From the NCBI RefSeq assembly GCF_030689025.1, contig NZ_JAUYWA010000013.1, positions 32,938 to 96,937 on the forward strand: a stretch of DNA of 64,000 nt, given 5' to 3'. The notes below the pieces were generated by a model. It saw only the letters and a program-made list of their open reading frames with translations, did not search any database and had not been told where the DNA came from. The translations under genes were made by a program, and so were the position numbers. This DNA comes from Oceanobacter sp. 1_MG-2023 (GTDB lineage: Bacteria; Pseudomonadota; Gammaproteobacteria; Pseudomonadales; Oceanobacteraceae). Shown here one piece after another: positions 61,349-64,000 of the stretch (its first letter is position 1; each line of letters opens with the position of its first letter).

Positions 61349-61881
61349 GGTGGCGACACCGAGTCGAGATCATCCGGCAGCCCCCGAAGGGCACGGGTTG
61401 CCGCCGTCCAGTGCGGTGTTGACGAATTTGAAAAGGACTCGTCATTTCGCTGCATTCGTCGCCTTGCCCTGAACAACGGCAACACTCGCGCAGAGCCGTG
61501 CAGGATTAAATGGATGTCCCCTACAGGCTTGTAGTCTTTCCGTGCACCAAAAAAACTCCACGTTCAGGATAGGTGCTGGCCACAATTATTGGGATTCAAT
61601 CCAAACAGGCCGAGACCAATCATAATCGTGATAAAGTAATCAACCGCTATAAAAACCGTTACTGATAATTAAAAACCGCTTACCCATCAGCGCGTAATGG
61701 TCTGTATTTTCAACCGACCAGAAAAATAACGTGGAGAAAACATGGCCGCAATCACCCGACCTGTTTGAGGTGGCAAACACACCATACGCAGTAGCGATGT
61801 GGTATGAAAAACCAGCCTCAGCCATACCACCTTTCTGCCTTACCAATAAACCGTATAAAAGGTGGGTTTAAACGCGTTGGA

Positions 61882-61887
61882 TATAAT
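61882..61887 (+). promoter_or_regulatory. possible -10 element of hsdM
   Basis: A perfect TATAAT lies 86 bp before the hsdM start. No good -35 box is found at 15-19 bp upstream, so this is only a candidate. Confidence 0.3.
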
Positions 61888-61972
61888 AGTGAGAGTCATT
61901 TCACTACAAATAGCATCAACTTTGGAACGTATACCGGCCTCAAGCCTGTCGTCTGAAAATCAAGGAACCCAA

Positions 61973-63883
61973 ATGGCCATCAAGAAAACTGAACTCTACT
62001 CCTCACTTTGGGCCAGCTGCGACGAACTGCGTGGCGGCATGGATGCCAGCCAGTACAAGGACTATGTACTGACCCTGCTGTTTATGAAGTACGTCTCCGA
62101 CAAGTACAAGGGCGATCCCTACGGCATGATTCTGGTGCCCGAAGGGGCCAGCTTTGACGATATGGTGGCGCTCAAAGGCGACAAAGAAATTGGCGACAAA
62201 ATCAACAAAGTCATCAGCGCGCTGGCCGAAGAAAATGACCTGAAAGGCGTGATCGATGTGGCCGACTTCAACGACGAAGACAAGCTCGGCAAAGGCAAGG
62301 AAATGGTCGACCGTCTAGGCAAGCTGGTGGGTATTTTTGAAGGGCTGAATTTAGGTGATAACCACTCCGATGGCGACGACTTGCTCGGCGACGCTTACGA
62401 ATACCTGATGCGCCACTTTGCCACCGAATCGGGCAAGTCCAAGGGGCAGTTTTATACCCCGGCGGAAGTGTCTCAGATTTTGTCAAAAGTGATCGGTATT
62501 ACTACCGATACCCCCCAGGATGCTACCGTCTATGACCCGACCTGCGGCTCTGGCTCACTATTGTTGAAAGCCAGTGATCAGGCCCCCCGGGGGCTGTCGA
62601 TTTTCGGTCAGGAGATGGACAACGCCACCAGCGCCCTGGCGCGCATGAACATGATCCTGCACAACACCGCTACCGCCAAAATCTGGAAAGGTAATACCAT
62701 TTCAGACCCGCAGTGGAAGGAAGTCGGGAGCAACGGCAATACCCAGTTAAAAACCTTCGACTTTGCTGTGGCCAACCCGCCGTTTTCCAACAAAAACTGG
62801 ACCAGCGGCCTCAACCCGGAAGCAGACCCGTTCAACCGCTTTGTGTGGGGCATTCCGCCGGAGAAAAATGGTGATTACACCTTTCTGCTGCACATCCTCA
62901 AAAGCCTGAAAAGCACCGGCAAGGGCGCGGTGATCCTGCCCCACGGCGTGCTCTTCCGTGGCAACGCTGAAGCCCGCATCCGTGAGAACCTGATCAAACA
63001 GGGCTACATCAAGGGCATAATCGGCCTGCCCGCCAACCTGTTTTACGGCACCGGTATTCCTGCCTGCATCATCGTTATCGACAAGGAGCATGCACAGGCC
63101 AGAGTCCTCAGCGCCACTGGTGAAGCCAGTGAAACAAAGAGAGGCATCTTTATGGTGGATGCCAGCAAAGGCTTTATCAAAGACGGCAATAAAAACCGCC
63201 TGCGTGCCCAGGACATCCACAAGATCGTCGATATGTTTACCCACCAGCGGGAACTGCCCGGCTACAGCCGCAGGGTCTCTCTAGGTGAAATTGCCGCCAA
63301 CGACTACAACCTGAATATTCCCCGCTATATCGACAGCAGCGAATCGGAAGACCTGCACGACCTCAGCGCCCACCTGAAAGGCGGTATTCCGAATCGTGAC
63401 ATCGATGCCTTAGAGCGTTACTGGCAAGTCTTCCCCAGTATTCGCGCCACTCTGTTCAAGGCAACGCATAAGGGTTATAGCGAGGCGTTGGTGAAAGCCG
63501 CCGAGGTGAAAACCACCATTCTTAACCACGACGAATTCAAAACCTTTGCTGCACAAAGTTTAGTGCCGTTTACCGATTGGGCGCAGCGCTCAAACCTGCA
63601 AGGCATTGAGCAAGGTGAGCTGCCGAAACAAATTATCCATCGCATCAGAGAAGACTTATTAGAAAGCTATTCCCACAATTCGCTGCTCAGTAAATACGAC
63701 ATCTACCAAATCCTTATGGATTACTGGGCGGATAGTATGCAAGACGATGTCTATGTGTTGGTTCAAGAAGGATGGCCTGCGGGCAAAGTACTGCGCGAAC
63801 TGGTGGCCAAAAAAGGTGAAAAGCTTAAAGAGGCTCCCGATTTAGTGATTGGCAAAGCCAAATACAAAGCCGAACTGATGTAG
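61973..63883 (+). CDS. hsdM: type I restriction-modification methyltransferase subunit, probably truncated
   Basis: A 636-residue HsdM that methylates adenine in the target site. The N-terminal domain (KKTELYSSLWASCDELRG) is complete. SAM motif I is DPTCGSGSLLLKA (about 188-200), preceded by GQFYTPAEV, and the catalytic motif is NPPF (about 268-271). CAAGGAA precedes the ATG. The frame ends with KYKAELM and a TAG at the junction with an IS3-type element. Relatives of this long class continue with a segment like LIPPxLxxxRYF and a coiled coil, so the last 100 or more residues appear lost. hsdS and hsdR are not seen in the window. Confidence 0.85.
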   Translation: MAIKKTELYSSLWASCDELRGGMDASQYKDYVLTLLFMKYVSDKYKGDPYGMILVPEGASFDDMVALKGDKEIGDKINKVISALAEENDLKGVIDVADFNDEDKLGKGKEMVDRLGKLVGIFEGLNLGDNHSDGDDLLGDAYEYLMRHFATESGKSKGQFYTPAEVSQILSKVIGITTDTPQDATVYDPTCGSGSLLLKASDQAPRGLSIFGQEMDNATSALARMNMILHNTATAKIWKGNTISDPQWKEVGSNGNTQLKTFDFAVANPPFSNKNWTSGLNPEADPFNRFVWGIPPEKNGDYTFLLHILKSLKSTGKGAVILPHGVLFRGNAEARIRENLIKQGYIKGIIGLPANLFYGTGIPACIIVIDKEHAQARVLSATGEASETKRGIFMVDASKGFIKDGNKNRLRAQDIHKIVDMFTHQRELPGYSRRVSLGEIAANDYNLNIPRYIDSSESEDLHDLSAHLKGGIPNRDIDALERYWQVFPSIRATLFKATHKGYSEALVKAAEVKTTILNHDEFKTFAAQSLVPFTDWAQRSNLQGIEQGELPKQIIHRIREDLLESYSHNSLLSKYDIYQILMDYWADSMQDDVYVLVQEGWPAGKVLRELVAKKGEKLKEAPDLVIGKAKYKAELM

Positions 63884-64000
63884 TGGTCAACTAATCCCGG
63901 ACAGTATTTTAAAGTTTTCCTCAGCTGCAACGGGCGAAATGCCGTCGTTGAATGTATGAGGTCGCTGCCGGTTGTAGTAGTCCATCAGATAACCACCAAC
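63884..64000. mobile_element. IS3-family insertion sequence, right-edge part
   Basis: This is the outer end of the element whose transposase tail is at 63887-64000. The likely terminal repeat begins TGGTCAACTAATC. It directly abuts the hsdM frame, whose stop codon lies at or next to the junction. Confidence 0.65.
63887..64000 (-). CDS. IS3-family transposase, C-terminal end (cut by window edge)
   Basis: On the minus strand 37 codons read from the right edge to a TGA at 63887-63889. YLMDYYNRQRPHTFNDGISPV and AAEENFKILSGIS match the end of IS3-family OrfB (the YYNxxRPHxxxxxxxP signature). The IS end must lie at or just left of 63884, with a TGGTCAACTAATCCCGGACA terminus, next to the hsdM stop. 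The rest of the element is outside the window, so the exact IS and its target duplication cannot be determined. Confidence 0.85.
   Translation of the reverse strand, partial: VGGYLMDYYNRQRPHTFNDGISPVAAEENFKILSGIS

Larger units (their letters stand above)
60941..61972. other. gene-poor stretch before hsdM with an IS relic
   Basis: About 1 kb without an intact gene. Its left half contains a degraded IS3-type transposase segment on the minus strand (61205-61348), possibly extending to about 61540 in shifted frames. The right half (61540-61970) is A+T-richer and has only short open frames; a 68-codon minus-strand frame (61640-61846) has no recognisable domain. A lone TATAAT at 61882 lies upstream of hsdM. 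The composition suggests junction DNA left by mobile elements. Confidence 0.6.

Noticed and set aside
61640..61846. A 68-codon minus-strand frame in the gap before hsdM
   Set aside because: It has no domain or convincing ribosome-binding site; it may be a remnant, but the sequence alone does not support a gene.

Overview
The window is chromosomal DNA of a gammaproteobacterium, most likely from the marine Oceanospirillales/Pseudomonadales group. Evidence: the order pilMNOPQ-aroK-aroB-damX-gltB-gltD-hemE with ponA divergent from pilM, hisBHAF not far from mutY-yggX, xseB-ispA-dxs, and priA divergent from rpmE. Base composition looks moderate (low 50s % G+C by eye, not computed). Genus cannot be fixed from sequence alone.

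Layout. 0-5 kb: end of an aspartate dehydrogenase gene, then an aldehyde dehydrogenase, a thiamine-diphosphate (ThDP) enzyme and aspartase, probably one catabolic operon. 5-7 kb: a YdjM-like membrane protein and a cell-envelope PHB-depolymerase-like esterase. 7.1-12.4 kb (minus strand): tRNA-Phe with a clear promoter and terminator, yggX, mutY, a GGDEF/EAL protein, an orphan MlaC-like protein and a PanZ-like acetyltransferase. 12.5-17.8 kb: hisBHAF and a TonB-dependent receptor. 17.9-20.7 kb: serA divergent from a D-2-hydroxyglutarate dehydrogenase gene. 20.8-31.5 kb: ponA, the type IV pilus assembly operon pilMNOPQ, aroKB and damX. 31.7-37.7 kb: both glutamate synthase subunits. 37.8-40.5 kb: a large acidic Ig-like lipoprotein. 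40.6-54.5 kb: hemE, radA, metY, an unknown membrane protein, rsmE, xseB-ispA-dxs, ribA, a zinc protease, pgpA, priA and rpmE. 54.6-60.1 kb: a permease, an FAD oxidoreductase, a Rid protein and an ornithine-cyclodeaminase-like dehydrogenase, divergent from an AraC regulator. 60.3-64 kb: a YcbL-type hydrolase, a gene-poor stretch with an IS3-type transposase relic, hsdM, and the tail of another IS3-family transposase at the right edge.

How the genes work together. Most of the window is housekeeping: histidine, serine, glutamate, aromatic, isoprenoid, riboflavin, haem and methionine metabolism, DNA repair, cell wall and pili. SerA and the D-2-hydroxyglutarate dehydrogenase probably form a redox couple for serine synthesis. 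The accessory parts are the aspartate-centred cluster at the left end, the amine/amino-acid oxidation cluster at 54.6-60.1 kb, the surface lipoprotein, and the restriction-modification locus at the right end, where an IS appears to have cut hsdM. I see no CRISPR array, prophage or rRNA. The best candidates for something little described are the two accessory catabolic clusters and a perfect 15-bp hairpin over the hemE translation start region.
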